DNA from: a virus
Strand: one strand, 5' to 3'
Length of the DNA stretch: 23,325 nucleotides
IMG/VR virus record: IMGVR_UViG_3300042402_005693
Location: 1-23,325 of that record
Shown here in pieces: positions 1 through 7,314 of this stretch. The notes beneath the pieces are model-generated. The model ran no database searches and had not been told where the DNA came from. It was given only the letters and a program-made list of their open reading frames with translations. A program made the position numbers and the translations under genes. The stretch's first letter is position 1; every line of letters begins with the position of its first letter.

Positions 1-34
1 CTAGACCAACAGCAAAAATTTGTTTCAGTTTCAT
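1..34 (-). CDS. Start of a second outer-membrane porin gene (partial, runs off the left edge)
   Basis: Only the first 11 codons are in the window, reading MKLKQIFAVGL. This closely matches the first residues (MKLKQLMLAPVAL) of the complete porin encoded just upstream and looks like the start of a signal peptide. The sequence before the ATG (ACTTTTTATGAAACTG) also resembles the porin leader (ACTTTTATGAAACTC), and neither shows a Shine-Dalgarno sequence. I infer a tandem porin paralogue with its own promoter at 71-99 and separated from the first porin by a terminator. Only the N-terminus is visible, so the rest of the protein and its integrity are unknown. Confidence 0.6.
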   Translation of the reverse strand, partial: MKLKQIFAVGL

Positions 35-70
35 AAAAAGTTTTTTGGAAGTGAATTGACTTCGTAAGTA

Positions 71-99
71 ATCATACTGGAAGTAAACCTTAAAGTCCA
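71..99 (-). promoter_or_regulatory. Sigma70-like promoter for the left-edge porin gene
   Basis: On the minus strand a -35 box TGGACT (94-99) and a -10 box TATGAT (71-76) are separated by exactly 17 bp, about 37 bp upstream of the partial porin start. A perfect 9-bp inverted repeat (85-93 with 111-119) brackets the -35 box, which sits in its 17-nt loop. The boxes match consensus at 4/6 and 5/6 positions. Confidence 0.6.
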
Positions 100-130
100 C
101 TAAGATTTGGTTAAGGTTTTCATTACCCAA

Positions 131-160
131 TAAAAAAGGTCACCCCTTTTGGAGTGACCT
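131..160 (-). terminator. Rho-independent terminator after the porin gene
   Basis: Read on the minus strand, AGGTCACTCC and GGGGTGACCT form a 10-bp stem (one G-U pair) with an AAAA loop, followed directly by a run of T residues (132-137). It lies 22 bp after the porin stop codon and before the promoter of the next gene, so it should end the porin transcript and possibly read-through from the glycan operon. Confidence 0.9.
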
Positions 161-182
161 AACTCAACTTATGAGTATGTTA

Positions 183-1649
183 TCAGAACTTAAAGGTTGT
201 TTGTAAAATTCCTCCCCAATTTGAGGAGTTATCAGCAAGGCGCTGATTGTCGCTACCGTAGATGATAGCAGGAGTGATGCTGATGTTATCAGACACTTGA
301 TACTTGTAGAAGATTTCAAGAAGAGTGGACTTCTCAAGGTTTTCGCCAGTGGGTGCCTGACCGACAGCAACGCCAGCGGTGTTACCCTTAGCAAACACAT
401 CTGCCCACTGCAGACCTGCCATCCAAGATTGACTGTTGGTAGCAGCACTCTCAGTGCCACTTACAGTGTTCCAACCATAACCAGCAGAGATTGAAGGAGC
501 CCAACCAGAGGTCTTGGGTTGCCAGTATGCGTTCAGAGCATAACCGTTAGAAGTTTGACCTGGAACAAGAGCACCAGAAGCACCGTTCAGACCATTGTAG
601 GTGCGAACACGAGTGCCTTCAGTACCATAACGATAACCAAATGCGATACCATAGTTATCACCACGATAACCGATTTGTGCCAGAGTGTTTAGAGCGCCAG
701 ACTCATCAAACTCACCACGGGTGCTATCTTGACCTGCTTGTGCAACATAGTTGATACCAGCAACAAGACCTTTCTTGCCATACTGGATACCGAAACCAGA
801 ACCAACTGCCTTGTTATAAACACCAGGAGTACCGCCTACCTGGAAGAAATCAAGGATCTTGGATTCATATGCGGAAGGAACCCAAGCGATTTCAGTGTTA
901 CGAACAAGAGCACCAGCAGTAATGGTGGTGGTGTTATTGAACGCGGGGAATGAATAATACAGACGGTCGATAACTACGTTGTTACCAACTTCGCTGGTGG
1001 TGTTATCTGCCTTATCCAGTTTAAAGATTGAAGAACTGGAACCGAAAGGATCACCACTGAAGTTGGATGAACGCAGACGAGTGCGAAGTAGATCCTTACC
1101 AGTGAATGAGGTATCCAGGTTCAGGCGGAGGTCATAGTTGAACGCAGTGCGAGTTGTATCACCACCCTTAGTGCGGTAATCATCAACACCACCAAGAACA
1201 AAGTTTGCTTCACCACGCAGTTTGGTAGTAGTGGAGAATTGAGTTGCCTCAAGTTCACCAACCTTTGCTTCCAGTGTATCTACACGACCACGAAGAACAG
1301 CAAGTTCTTGTGAGAATTCTGCTTGGAGACGCTTGAGTTCATCGGTAACTTCAGTTACACGATCCAGGCAAGCATTAAGAAGTGCTGCTGCTTCATAACG
1401 ACTTAGAGCACGACCACCAGCAAAGGTGCCGTTAGGATAACCAGCAACACAACCATAACGCTCTACGAGGTTGCTGAGTGCCTGATAAGCCCAATCGGTA
1501 GGACGGACATCAGAGAATTGAGTGACGCTTGTGACCTGCTCGGCGGAAGTGTATTGGTTGACTCCATTCATATTAAGGTCTGCTGCAATCGCAGCAGGAG
1601 CAACCATTCCCAGAGCAACAGGTGCAAGCATCAGTTGTTTGAGTTTCAT
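183..1649 (-). CDS. SLH-domain outer-membrane porin of cyanobacterial (SomA-like) type
   Basis: A 488-residue protein with the full layout of a cyanobacterial porin. It has a signal peptide (about 1-23, ending in an AIAA-type cleavage site), an S-layer homology domain (about 44-97, with FSDVRPTDWAYQAL and AGYPNGTF...LSRYEAAALLN) and a coiled coil (about 98-137). A long polar beta-barrel region runs to a C-terminal phenylalanine (KF), the usual outer-membrane insertion signal. In this family the SLH domain anchors to peptidoglycan-linked polymer and the barrel forms a diffusion channel. No Shine-Dalgarno precedes the ATG. The gene has its own consensus promoter, a structured leader and a terminator, and looks richer in G+C than the glycan genes before it. 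It is probably of host origin. In a phage it may replace host porins during infection, alter uptake, or change a phage receptor; those roles are inference. Confidence 0.88.
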   Translation of the reverse strand: MKLKQLMLAPVALGMVAPAAIAADLNMNGVNQYTSAEQVTSVTQFSDVRPTDWAYQALSNLVERYGCVAGYPNGTFAGGRALSRYEAAALLNACLDRVTEVTDELKRLQAEFSQELAVLRGRVDTLEAKVGELEATQFSTTTKLRGEANFVLGGVDDYRTKGGDTTRTAFNYDLRLNLDTSFTGKDLLRTRLRSSNFSGDPFGSSSSIFKLDKADNTTSEVGNNVVIDRLYYSFPAFNNTTTITAGALVRNTEIAWVPSAYESKILDFFQVGGTPGVYNKAVGSGFGIQYGKKGLVAGINYVAQAGQDSTRGEFDESGALNTLAQIGYRGDNYGIAFGYRYGTEGTRVRTYNGLNGASGALVPGQTSNGYALNAYWQPKTSGWAPSISAGYGWNTVSGTESAATNSQSWMAGLQWADVFAKGNTAGVAVGQAPTGENLEKSTLLEIFYKYQVSDNISITPAIIYGSDNQRLADNSSNWGGILQTTFKF

Positions 1650-1657
1650 AAAAGTGT

Positions 1658-1708
1658 TTTAGTACTAAACGACATTTAGATTGTTAAGAATTACTACAGA
1701 ATTCTTAA
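1658..1708 (-). promoter_or_regulatory. Structured 5' leader of the porin mRNA
   Basis: Two symmetric elements lie between the porin promoter and the ATG. One is a perfect 9-bp inverted repeat with a 7-nt loop (1684-1692 with 1700-1708). It would fold at almost the extreme 5' end of the mRNA, because the predicted start is near 1712. The other is a 12-bp palindrome, TTTAGTACTAAA, at 1658-1669. The first could protect the 5' end, as the ompA leader does. The second could be a protein site or part of an alternative fold. No ribosome-binding site is apparent. Confidence 0.5.
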
Positions 1709-1718
1709 GTACTTATTT

Positions 1719-1747
1719 AGTATAGCATGAACCTCTAAGAGAGTCAA
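1719..1747 (-). promoter_or_regulatory. Sigma70-like promoter of the porin gene
   Basis: TTGACT (1742-1747) and TATACT (1719-1724) on the minus strand have 17-bp spacing, 5/6 matches in each box. The -35 box overlaps the stop codon of the GT25 gene. A 7-bp inverted repeat (1730-1736 with 1747-1753) encloses most of the -35 box. The predicted start is about 1712, giving a leader of roughly 60 nt. This promoter lets the porin be made apart from the upstream glycan operon. Confidence 0.75.
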
Positions 1748-2544
1748 GAGGTTTGTTGTGCTGCGGAATTTTCGGTTATCCGACCAAGATATGGATCGTA
1801 ATTCATATATTCTTTGATATTAATATCCACTCCATTCTGTTCCCAGAAATTCATCAAAGCATCGTGAGGTGCTTTGTGGAAGATGCCAAGATGTTCTGGA
1901 TGAATTGCAGATCCCATTTCTAGATTATACAAGAACAATGGAATAGTATATGTTTTACCAGTTTCTAAAATAGTATCCTCAGAAACTGCTCTAGGTTTTA
2001 CTCCATTATCAAGTTTATACTTATCTCCGCGAACATGATATTTCATCATTTTTGCAGCATGATGGCGTGTAATCAAATAAATTGCAGCAGAAAAATCATT
2101 AATAAATTTAAGATGCAGTTTTACATGAATGTCACCTGTACAAATTGTGGTTAATTGTACACAATCATAATCATATGGAACTTCAGAAAAGAAATCAGTC
2201 CAGGTAAAGTTCCAATGTTTTACAATATCAAAGTTAACATCATCTTCTAGAATTAAGCAATAATCTGCATCACTATTTTCATAGAAATGTTTAATTGCTT
2301 TGAGATGAGACATACAACATCCCAACTCATTCTGAGATACGTTATCAGGAATTCTTCCTTTCAAATGACTTGAGACATCATCCTCTCTACCATCATATCC
2401 AGAAATACGTGTATGATTTTCGATTTCCCAATATTTAAACTGTCTCTCCATATACTCACGACGATGAGTATCTGCATCCAAGTTTAACCAGTAAATATGA
2501 GGAATACCTTTAAGTTTAAAGGCAGACTTATTCTTGTCCATCAT
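1744..2544 (-). CDS. Glycosyltransferase family 25 (LPS-type)
   Basis: A GT25-type enzyme of about 266 residues. Family hallmarks are the N-terminal IYWLNLDADTHRR strand with basic residues, ELGCCMSHLKAI (about 73-84) and the acidic LILEDDVNF (about 97-105), which corresponds to the metal/sugar-nucleotide-binding ExD region. GT25 enzymes usually add galactose or another hexose to lipopolysaccharide; the acceptor here is unknown. I chose the ATG at 2544, one of two adjacent ATGs, because a GGA lies 9 nt before it. An upstream in-frame ATG at 2562 has no visible ribosome-binding site and would deepen the overlap with the preceding gene. It is the last gene of the glycan operon, and its stop codon lies inside the porin promoter. 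Confidence 0.85.
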   Translation of the reverse strand: MMDKNKSAFKLKGIPHIYWLNLDADTHRREYMERQFKYWEIENHTRISGYDGREDDVSSHLKGRIPDNVSQNELGCCMSHLKAIKHFYENSDADYCLILEDDVNFDIVKHWNFTWTDFFSEVPYDYDCVQLTTICTGDIHVKLHLKFINDFSAAIYLITRHHAAKMMKYHVRGDKYKLDNGVKPRAVSEDTILETGKTYTIPLFLYNLEMGSAIHPEHLGIFHKAPHDALMNFWEQNGVDINIKEYMNYDPYLGRITENSAAQQTS

Positions 2545-3352
2545 TAATTCGGATCCAGTCATTTGGAATTAAATCTTTAGTGTTGTGATCTTTTGTATAT
2601 CCAGTTTTTCCAAACCACTGGACAGGTGCAATAACTTTTTTATTTTTATTCTGAGAGAGCCATGCTCCCCACCAAGAAAAAGAAGAGTTTGCAATGATGA
2701 AGTCATCACAAAGAGTCATCAAGCAAAGATCTACTCGGTTATCAGTGTTCTCAGAAATCATAAACCGATCATCTGAAAACAATTCTTGTTCTTGGCACCA
2801 AGTAGGATCATCAGAGAAAACAATAACATTTCTATCTGAATCAAAATGTTTCAGTGCTGCTTTATAATATTCAAGAGGAAGATTGAAATGATTTTCACTA
2901 TTAGAGAGATAATCAGTTCGACGAACGTGCAAAGCAATTGGGTTTTCTACTGAAGAAATCATTTCTTTGCAAGGTTTCAAAATTTCATCCTTAAAAGTAA
3001 AGTCTTCGCGAATCTCTTGTTCAATATTTTTAAAATATTTTTCTGATTGAAAATAACCTTGAAGAGTTACATGATCTGGACAAAGACTAAAAAGTTCTTC
3101 ATCAAAATGAAAAAATCTTTCTACAACTACCGGAGCATGTCCATTATTTAATAGACCGATATTAACATTTAAATCAAAAGAATCAAATAGTTCAGTTCTG
3201 AGTTTATTACCAATTCCATCATCAACTGCTTGATTATGATTTGGAATACAAAAATCAACTCCAGTATTTCTAGCAATTCCTTTAAGAGAAGCATATTGAA
3301 ACATTTGATTGGCAAATCTTCCCATTCGCCCAAGTGCATTAAATCCTATCAT
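2528..3352 (-). CDS. Glycosyltransferase family 11, alpha-1,2-fucosyltransferase-like (copy 1)
   Basis: The 274-residue product carries the GT11 signature: an N-terminal GRFANQMFQY motif (11-20), the GDP-fucose-binding HVRRTDY (142-148; HxRRxDY in the family), FSDD (179-182) and the C-terminal ANSSFSWWGAWL (221-232). Members transfer L-fucose from GDP-fucose in alpha-1,2 linkage, often to galactose. It overlaps the previous gene by ATGA, implying coupled translation. It is clearly related to the gene at 4152-5021, and the two flank a GT2/GT7-like gene. A GDP-mannose 4,6-dehydratase upstream in the operon gives the precursor of GDP-fucose. In the paralogue the binding motif is HIRRGD, so T in place of G here may affect specificity. 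Confidence 0.9.
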   Translation of the reverse strand: MIGFNALGRMGRFANQMFQYASLKGIARNTGVDFCIPNHNQAVDDGIGNKLRTELFDSFDLNVNIGLLNNGHAPVVVERFFHFDEELFSLCPDHVTLQGYFQSEKYFKNIEQEIREDFTFKDEILKPCKEMISSVENPIALHVRRTDYLSNSENHFNLPLEYYKAALKHFDSDRNVIVFSDDPTWCQEQELFSDDRFMISENTDNRVDLCLMTLCDDFIIANSSFSWWGAWLSQNKNKKVIAPVQWFGKTGYTKDHNTKDLIPNDWIRINDGQE

Positions 3353-4155
3353 TTCATTTGTTCTTTACGTGTTTTTAGATAGTCTTGATTCTCATAATAA
3401 TTCATTAACTGTTCTTTGTCAAACGTTTTAATAGTGTTCCAGAGAATCCAATTATTATTAAAGTTTGGATTACTAAACCAAGAATTATGTGTTCTTGAAT
3501 GCTCCAAATGATAGACATAACTATCAATTCTACCGATACGATTTCCAAGAATGCTCATACGATAATAAAATTCATCGTCTTCACATCCCCAAGAAATAAA
3601 GTTTTCATTCATCATATAAGACTCAACATATTTCTGACGGTTTACGAATTGAGTCCATCCTATCGTAGAATTGGAAATTGTTTTCTTTTTATCAAGAACA
3701 GATATATCAAGTTGATTTACAAACTCTTCGTAAATGTCTTGATTATATTCAGCACGCCACTGGTAGATTCCACAACCATATGGATACACCACATCTGCTT
3801 GATTATCATTAATTGCAGAATATGCCTGATAATAAGACTCTAAAGGAAGAATACAATCTGCATCATAATTTGCAACCACTTTAGTATCTGCAGCAACGAT
3901 CAAATCATTAAGAACTTTACTTTTACAAAACAAAGGTTCTTGAGTTTCTTCGTAGAGATAAGTCAGATTAGAAGTATCTGCATATTTTCTAATCTCAGGA
4001 ATTGCTCTAAATTTGAACGTTGGATGATTGGAAACTTCTTTTACAATTACCTTCGCAGGTATATGTCTAAGAAGATAAGAGACTGAAGATATGATGTTTC
4101 TTAGTCTATCTTCTGTCTCTATTCTAGTTGGTATGAGAAACGTTAGGTTCATCAT
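3349..4155 (-). CDS. Glycosyltransferase, GT-A fold (GT2 with GT7/galactosyltransferase-like C-terminus)
   Basis: 268 residues. The N-terminus has a typical nucleotide-sugar-binding strand (LTFLIPTRIETEDRLRN). NYDADC (96-101) supplies the DxD metal site. WGCEDDEFYYRM (189-200) matches the WGxEDxEFxxR motif of the galactosyltransferase C-terminal domain, whose acidic pair includes the catalytic base. It probably forms a glycosidic bond from a UDP- or GDP-sugar at the membrane or in the cytosol; sugar and acceptor cannot be read. ATGA overlaps link it to both GT11 neighbours. Two adjacent ATGs exist; I took the first because it makes the ATGA junction. Confidence 0.82.
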   Translation of the reverse strand: MMNLTFLIPTRIETEDRLRNIISSVSYLLRHIPAKVIVKEVSNHPTFKFRAIPEIRKYADTSNLTYLYEETQEPLFCKSKVLNDLIVAADTKVVANYDADCILPLESYYQAYSAINDNQADVVYPYGCGIYQWRAEYNQDIYEEFVNQLDISVLDKKKTISNSTIGWTQFVNRQKYVESYMMNENFISWGCEDDEFYYRMSILGNRIGRIDSYVYHLEHSRTHNSWFSNPNFNNNWILWNTIKTFDKEQLMNYYENQDYLKTRKEQMK

Positions 4156-5021
4156 CTTTGAATCCTCTCATCAGGAATTGTTTCAACAATCCAAGACTCG
4201 GGAATAAGATCTTTAATATTATTAAAAGAAAGTCTTTCACCAAACCAAGGACTTTGAGTAATAACTTTTTTGTTTAGATTCTTTTGTAACCAAGCTCCCC
4301 ACCAAGAAAGAGAACTATTTGCAATAATGGCATCACTGCACAATGACATCATGCACAGATCATAAAATGGAACGAGTGATTTTTCCATCTGACCTGCTCC
4401 ATTTAGCACTTCTTTTGGATAGTAAATTCTTGTTTCCGAAAGGTAAAAACGGTCACCTTGGAAAAGTTTCTGATCTTTTACCCAATCCAAATCATCAGAA
4501 CAAATAAGAACTGGTTGATTATCACTGAAATGTTTTTCAAGTAGATATTCATAGTGATCCACAGTTGGCATTGGATACCAATCTGGACGACCTACGTTAT
4601 CACCCCTACGAATATGAAGAAGAACAATGTTTCCATTGAACTGACTCATAAACTCATTACAAGTTTCATAAATCTCATCTTTAAATTCATAGTCTTCACG
4701 AATCGAATCTTCAATGTGTTTGAAGTATTTTTCAGATTGGCGATAACCATCAATATTCACATTATCTGGACAGTTATTAAAAATCTCCTCATCAAACTCA
4801 AATCCAGGTTCATCATGTGTTGGACCATTTACAAGACCAGTGTGTTTGAGATTCTTGAGTTTAAACGCATCAAAGAGTCCATAGTTAGCATAAGTTGGCG
4901 TATCCTCTGAAGGAATACACCAATCCAAATTATTATTTGCAGCAATACCTCTCAGTGCTGCGTATTGAAACATCTGGTTTCCTAGGCGACCATTTGTTCC
5001 AAGGCGGTTATATCCAATCAT
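4152..5021 (-). CDS. Glycosyltransferase family 11, alpha-1,2-fucosyltransferase-like (copy 2)
   Basis: 289 residues with complete GT11 motifs: GRLGNQMFQYAALRG (11-25), HIRRGDNVG (136-144), CSDD (174-177) and ANSSLSWWGAWL (234-245). This copy keeps the classical HxRRGD and is probably a competent GDP-fucose (or closely related deoxysugar) transferase. It is about 15 residues longer than copy 1, mainly in a segment around 198-215 (YYPKEVLNGAGQM). It overlaps the dehydrogenase gene upstream by ATGA. Two divergent fucosyltransferases side by side suggest two different acceptor positions. Confidence 0.9.
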   Translation of the reverse strand: MIGYNRLGTNGRLGNQMFQYAALRGIAANNNLDWCIPSEDTPTYANYGLFDAFKLKNLKHTGLVNGPTHDEPGFEFDEEIFNNCPDNVNIDGYRQSEKYFKHIEDSIREDYEFKDEIYETCNEFMSQFNGNIVLLHIRRGDNVGRPDWYPMPTVDHYEYLLEKHFSDNQPVLICSDDLDWVKDQKLFQGDRFYLSETRIYYPKEVLNGAGQMEKSLVPFYDLCMMSLCSDAIIANSSLSWWGAWLQKNLNKKVITQSPWFGERLSFNNIKDLIPESWIVETIPDERIQR

Positions 5022-6160
5022 AAATCAATCCAAAATACTTCTTCATTGGGAATACCAAAAATTAGTCCATTACCATATAGTGCCTCTAATCTATCTCTTA
5101 CTTCAACATCAATCATATCATAGTCAGTAACATAAACCTTATAATTCTCACCAATCAAATCATGACATAAACGATACTGCTGACTTTCTGTAAGAATATC
5201 TGTACCTTTCTTATAGGTAATATAATGAAAAGCAAAAGGTAGATTTTGAGTGTTCTTTTCAATAAAGTAATTCTTCAAAAACTTTGAGTGTTCATTATTA
5301 AAATTATCTGTGGTCATTCCAAGATTATATTCCAATCCAAGTTTTTCTGCATAGGCAGCAAAAGAACGATTATCTCTTGGTAGGCACGGACCCCCAAATC
5401 CATATCCATATTTTAGAAACTTATTTCCAATTCTGGAATCATTTCCAATAGCAGATAGAACATTATCAATTTCACTTTCCAATCCAGATTTAGTTAAAAC
5501 TTCACCTACCATGTTAGCATAACTAATCTTTGTAGTTAGATAGCAGTTAATTGCAAGTTTTACAACTTCAGCAGCAGTCAAAGACATAAAATTAATCTTA
5601 GGTTCTGTTACCTGAATTTTATGATAAATTTCTTCTATTAAACTTTTAGTGTCTCCTTCTGGTCCGCCAACCAAAACCATATCAGCATATTGGAGATCTC
5701 TTACAATTGTTCCCTGAGCAATAAACTCTGGATTATAAAACACATCTACACCGAAAGCATTCAGTTGAGATTGAAATTGTTCACAATCACCGGGATTGGT
5801 AGTGCATCCGACTACAAGAGATTTTCCATGTACTGGATGATCACACTCCTGAAAATCATTTACAACTTGCCAAACAGAACTTACATCATAACTACCGTCA
5901 GGCAAAGAAGGAGTTGCGACTAGAGTATAAATTAAATCACATTCTAGAATAACTTCTTTGTTGTCAGTCGTTGCTCTAAAGTTCTTAGCAGACTTCAGAA
6001 GATTTTCTACCTCAGATTCGCGTGTATTAATCTCTCTTTCGTTCAAACTATTCACATAATCTTCACGAACGTCTGAAACCAGAACCTCATATCCTGCTTT
6101 TTCTAAAAGAAGTGCGAAACAGATTCCAAGTCTGCCTGCACCAATAACTCCAATTTTCAT
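5018..6160 (-). CDS. UDP-glucose/GDP-mannose 6-dehydrogenase family protein
   Basis: 380 residues. An N-terminal Rossmann motif GAGRLG (7-12) is followed by NPEF (143-146) and the central helix KLAINCYLTTKISYANMVGE (201-220), which holds the conserved Lys and Asn. GFGGPCLPRD (254-263) contains the catalytic cysteine, Cys259. The C-terminal domain has the family's KKGTDILTESQ segment. These enzymes oxidise C6 of a nucleotide hexose to a uronic acid with two NAD+. The family usually has PKD where this has PRD, and NPEFLREG where this has NPEFIAQG, so the substrate may not be UDP-glucose. It overlaps the nadE-like gene by ATGA, which fits a demand for NAD+. Confidence 0.87.
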   Translation of the reverse strand: MKIGVIGAGRLGICFALLLEKAGYEVLVSDVREDYVNSLNEREINTRESEVENLLKSAKNFRATTDNKEVILECDLIYTLVATPSLPDGSYDVSSVWQVVNDFQECDHPVHGKSLVVGCTTNPGDCEQFQSQLNAFGVDVFYNPEFIAQGTIVRDLQYADMVLVGGPEGDTKSLIEEIYHKIQVTEPKINFMSLTAAEVVKLAINCYLTTKISYANMVGEVLTKSGLESEIDNVLSAIGNDSRIGNKFLKYGYGFGGPCLPRDNRSFAAYAEKLGLEYNLGMTTDNFNNEHSKFLKNYFIEKNTQNLPFAFHYITYKKGTDILTESQQYRLCHDLIGENYKVYVTDYDMIDVEVRDRLEALYGNGLIFGIPNEEVFWIDL

Positions 6161-6930
6161 AGTTTAAATGTAGGAATAGAAACCATTTTATGTTTATTTT
6201 GATTATGAAACTTTTTATAAACGTTAACTGCTAAAGTTTGTTCTTCACTCAGGAACATAGGATCTTCGTTGAGACCATCTTCCATTACCCATTCTAACAT
6301 TTCATAAGAAGTACCGATTTGATCTTCATCAGTTCTTCCATCATCCCATAAACCATCAGTAGGAGAGGCATCAATAATGCGTTGATCTACACCAAGATGC
6401 CTGCCAAGTTCCCATACTTCAGTCTTATAGAGATCTGCGATAGGAGCAATATCAACTCCACCGTCACCATATTTAGTATAAAATCCTACACCATAATCTT
6501 CAACTTTATTTCCAGTACCAACAACAATACCACCAACAGAAGTAGAAACTTGATAGAGAGTTACCATCCGAAGACGGGAACGACTATTTGCTAGTGCAAG
6601 TTTATTTGCACCAAATTCTTTTACTGAAAACTGAAAAGTATCAAATACTTTAGTAAGATCAAACTTATTAATAATAACATTACTAAAGTTTGATTGCAAC
6701 CAATTAAGGTGAGCATCAGAAAGTGTTTCTTGTTCTTCTTTTTGATGAATTGGCATTCCAATCGCATATGTTGGAAGACAAGTTTTTGCGGCAAGAGTTG
6801 ACGATACTGCGGAATCAATTCCACCAGATACACCAATAACTAGTGCTTTGATGTTATTAGTATCTGCATATTCTTTTAACCACTGTACTATTCTATTTTC
6901 TAAGTTTGTATAATCAGTAATCCTATTCAT
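6157..6930 (-). CDS. nadE: Ammonia-dependent NAD+ synthetase (NadE family)
   Basis: About 257 residues. The N-type ATP-pyrophosphatase loop SGGIDS (about 35-40) is followed by RSRLRM (about 117-122), GTGNKVEDYG (138-147) and TKYGDGGVDIAPIADLYKTEV (152-172), all hallmarks of NadE, which adenylates nicotinate-adenine dinucleotide and amidates it with ammonia. No glutaminase domain is present. I start at the ATG at 6930; the in-frame upstream TTG at 6939 is less likely. No Shine-Dalgarno is apparent. A NAD synthetase inside a glycan operon is unusual. It could supply NAD+ for the adjacent dehydrogenase, or be a relative used to amidate a sugar acid. The strong match across NadE motifs favours the first. 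Confidence 0.85.
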   Translation of the reverse strand: MNRITDYTNLENRIVQWLKEYADTNNIKALVIGVSGGIDSAVSSTLAAKTCLPTYAIGMPIHQKEEQETLSDAHLNWLQSNFSNVIINKFDLTKVFDTFQFSVKEFGANKLALANSRSRLRMVTLYQVSTSVGGIVVGTGNKVEDYGVGFYTKYGDGGVDIAPIADLYKTEVWELGRHLGVDQRIIDASPTDGLWDDGRTDEDQIGTSYEMLEWVMEDGLNEDPMFLSEEQTLAVNVYKKFHNQNKHKMVSIPTFKL

Positions 6931-6953
6931 TGGAATCAAAAAAACTTTTAACT

Positions 6954-6962
6954 ATTATAACA
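6954..6962 (-). promoter_or_regulatory. Possible internal extended -10 promoter before nadE
   Basis: In the 36-bp gap before the nadE start, the minus strand has TGTTATAAT, a perfect extended -10 (TGn plus TATAAT). There is no good -35 box at 16-18 bp. If active it would boost the downstream half of the operon. Confidence 0.4.
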
Positions 6963-6966
6963 TAAA

Positions 6967-7314
6967 TCAGTTATTCCTACCATAATCATCTTCAAGTCTT
7001 TTAATATCAGACTCTTCACACTTATCACCCATCTGAACTTCGTAAAATAATATACCTTCAGGACCTGCTTTCATGCGGTGTATTTGCTTTACTTCAATTT
7101 TAAACTTATCACCAACATAGACTGGAAAAGAAATTTTGTCTAAGGTTATAAATCCACTACCTTCAACAATCATCCAATGTTCTTCTCTATGATCATGATA
7201 CTGAAGAGAGAACTGCTGATTCGGATTTACATAGATTTTTTTAAGTTTATAACTTTCTCTTTCCTCTATGGTTTCAAACCATCCCCAAGGTCTTTCCTCT
7301 CTATTCATTTTCAT
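6967..7314 (-). CDS. Mannose-6-phosphate isomerase-type cupin
   Basis: A single cupin domain of about 115 residues, matching the isomerase (C-terminal) half of bifunctional ManC/AlgA enzymes. It has ERPWGWF (7-13), the metal-binding LQYHDHREEHW (37-47) with His40, His42, Glu45 and His46, a second histidine at IHRM (78-81), and EVQMG...ESDIKRLEDDYGR at the end. Such stand-alone domains interconvert fructose-6-P and mannose-6-P, feeding GDP-mannose synthesis, which the GMD and GME enzymes here need. The chosen ATG (7314) has a GGA 5 nt upstream; an in-frame codon further upstream (7341) would overlap the neighbour more. No mannose-1-P guanylyltransferase half is present, so GDP-mannose formation relies on the host or on genes outside the window. 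Confidence 0.82.
   Translation of the reverse strand: MKMNREERPWGWFETIEERESYKLKKIYVNPNQQFSLQYHDHREEHWMIVEGSGFITLDKISFPVYVGDKFKIEVKQIHRMKAGPEGILFYEVQMGDKCEESDIKRLEDDYGRNN

Noticed and set aside
1711-1724. Late-type promoter overlapping the porin -10 (ACTAAATA)
   Set aside because: Only 6 of 8 bases match TATAAATA, and the same bases are explained by the strong sigma70-like promoter.
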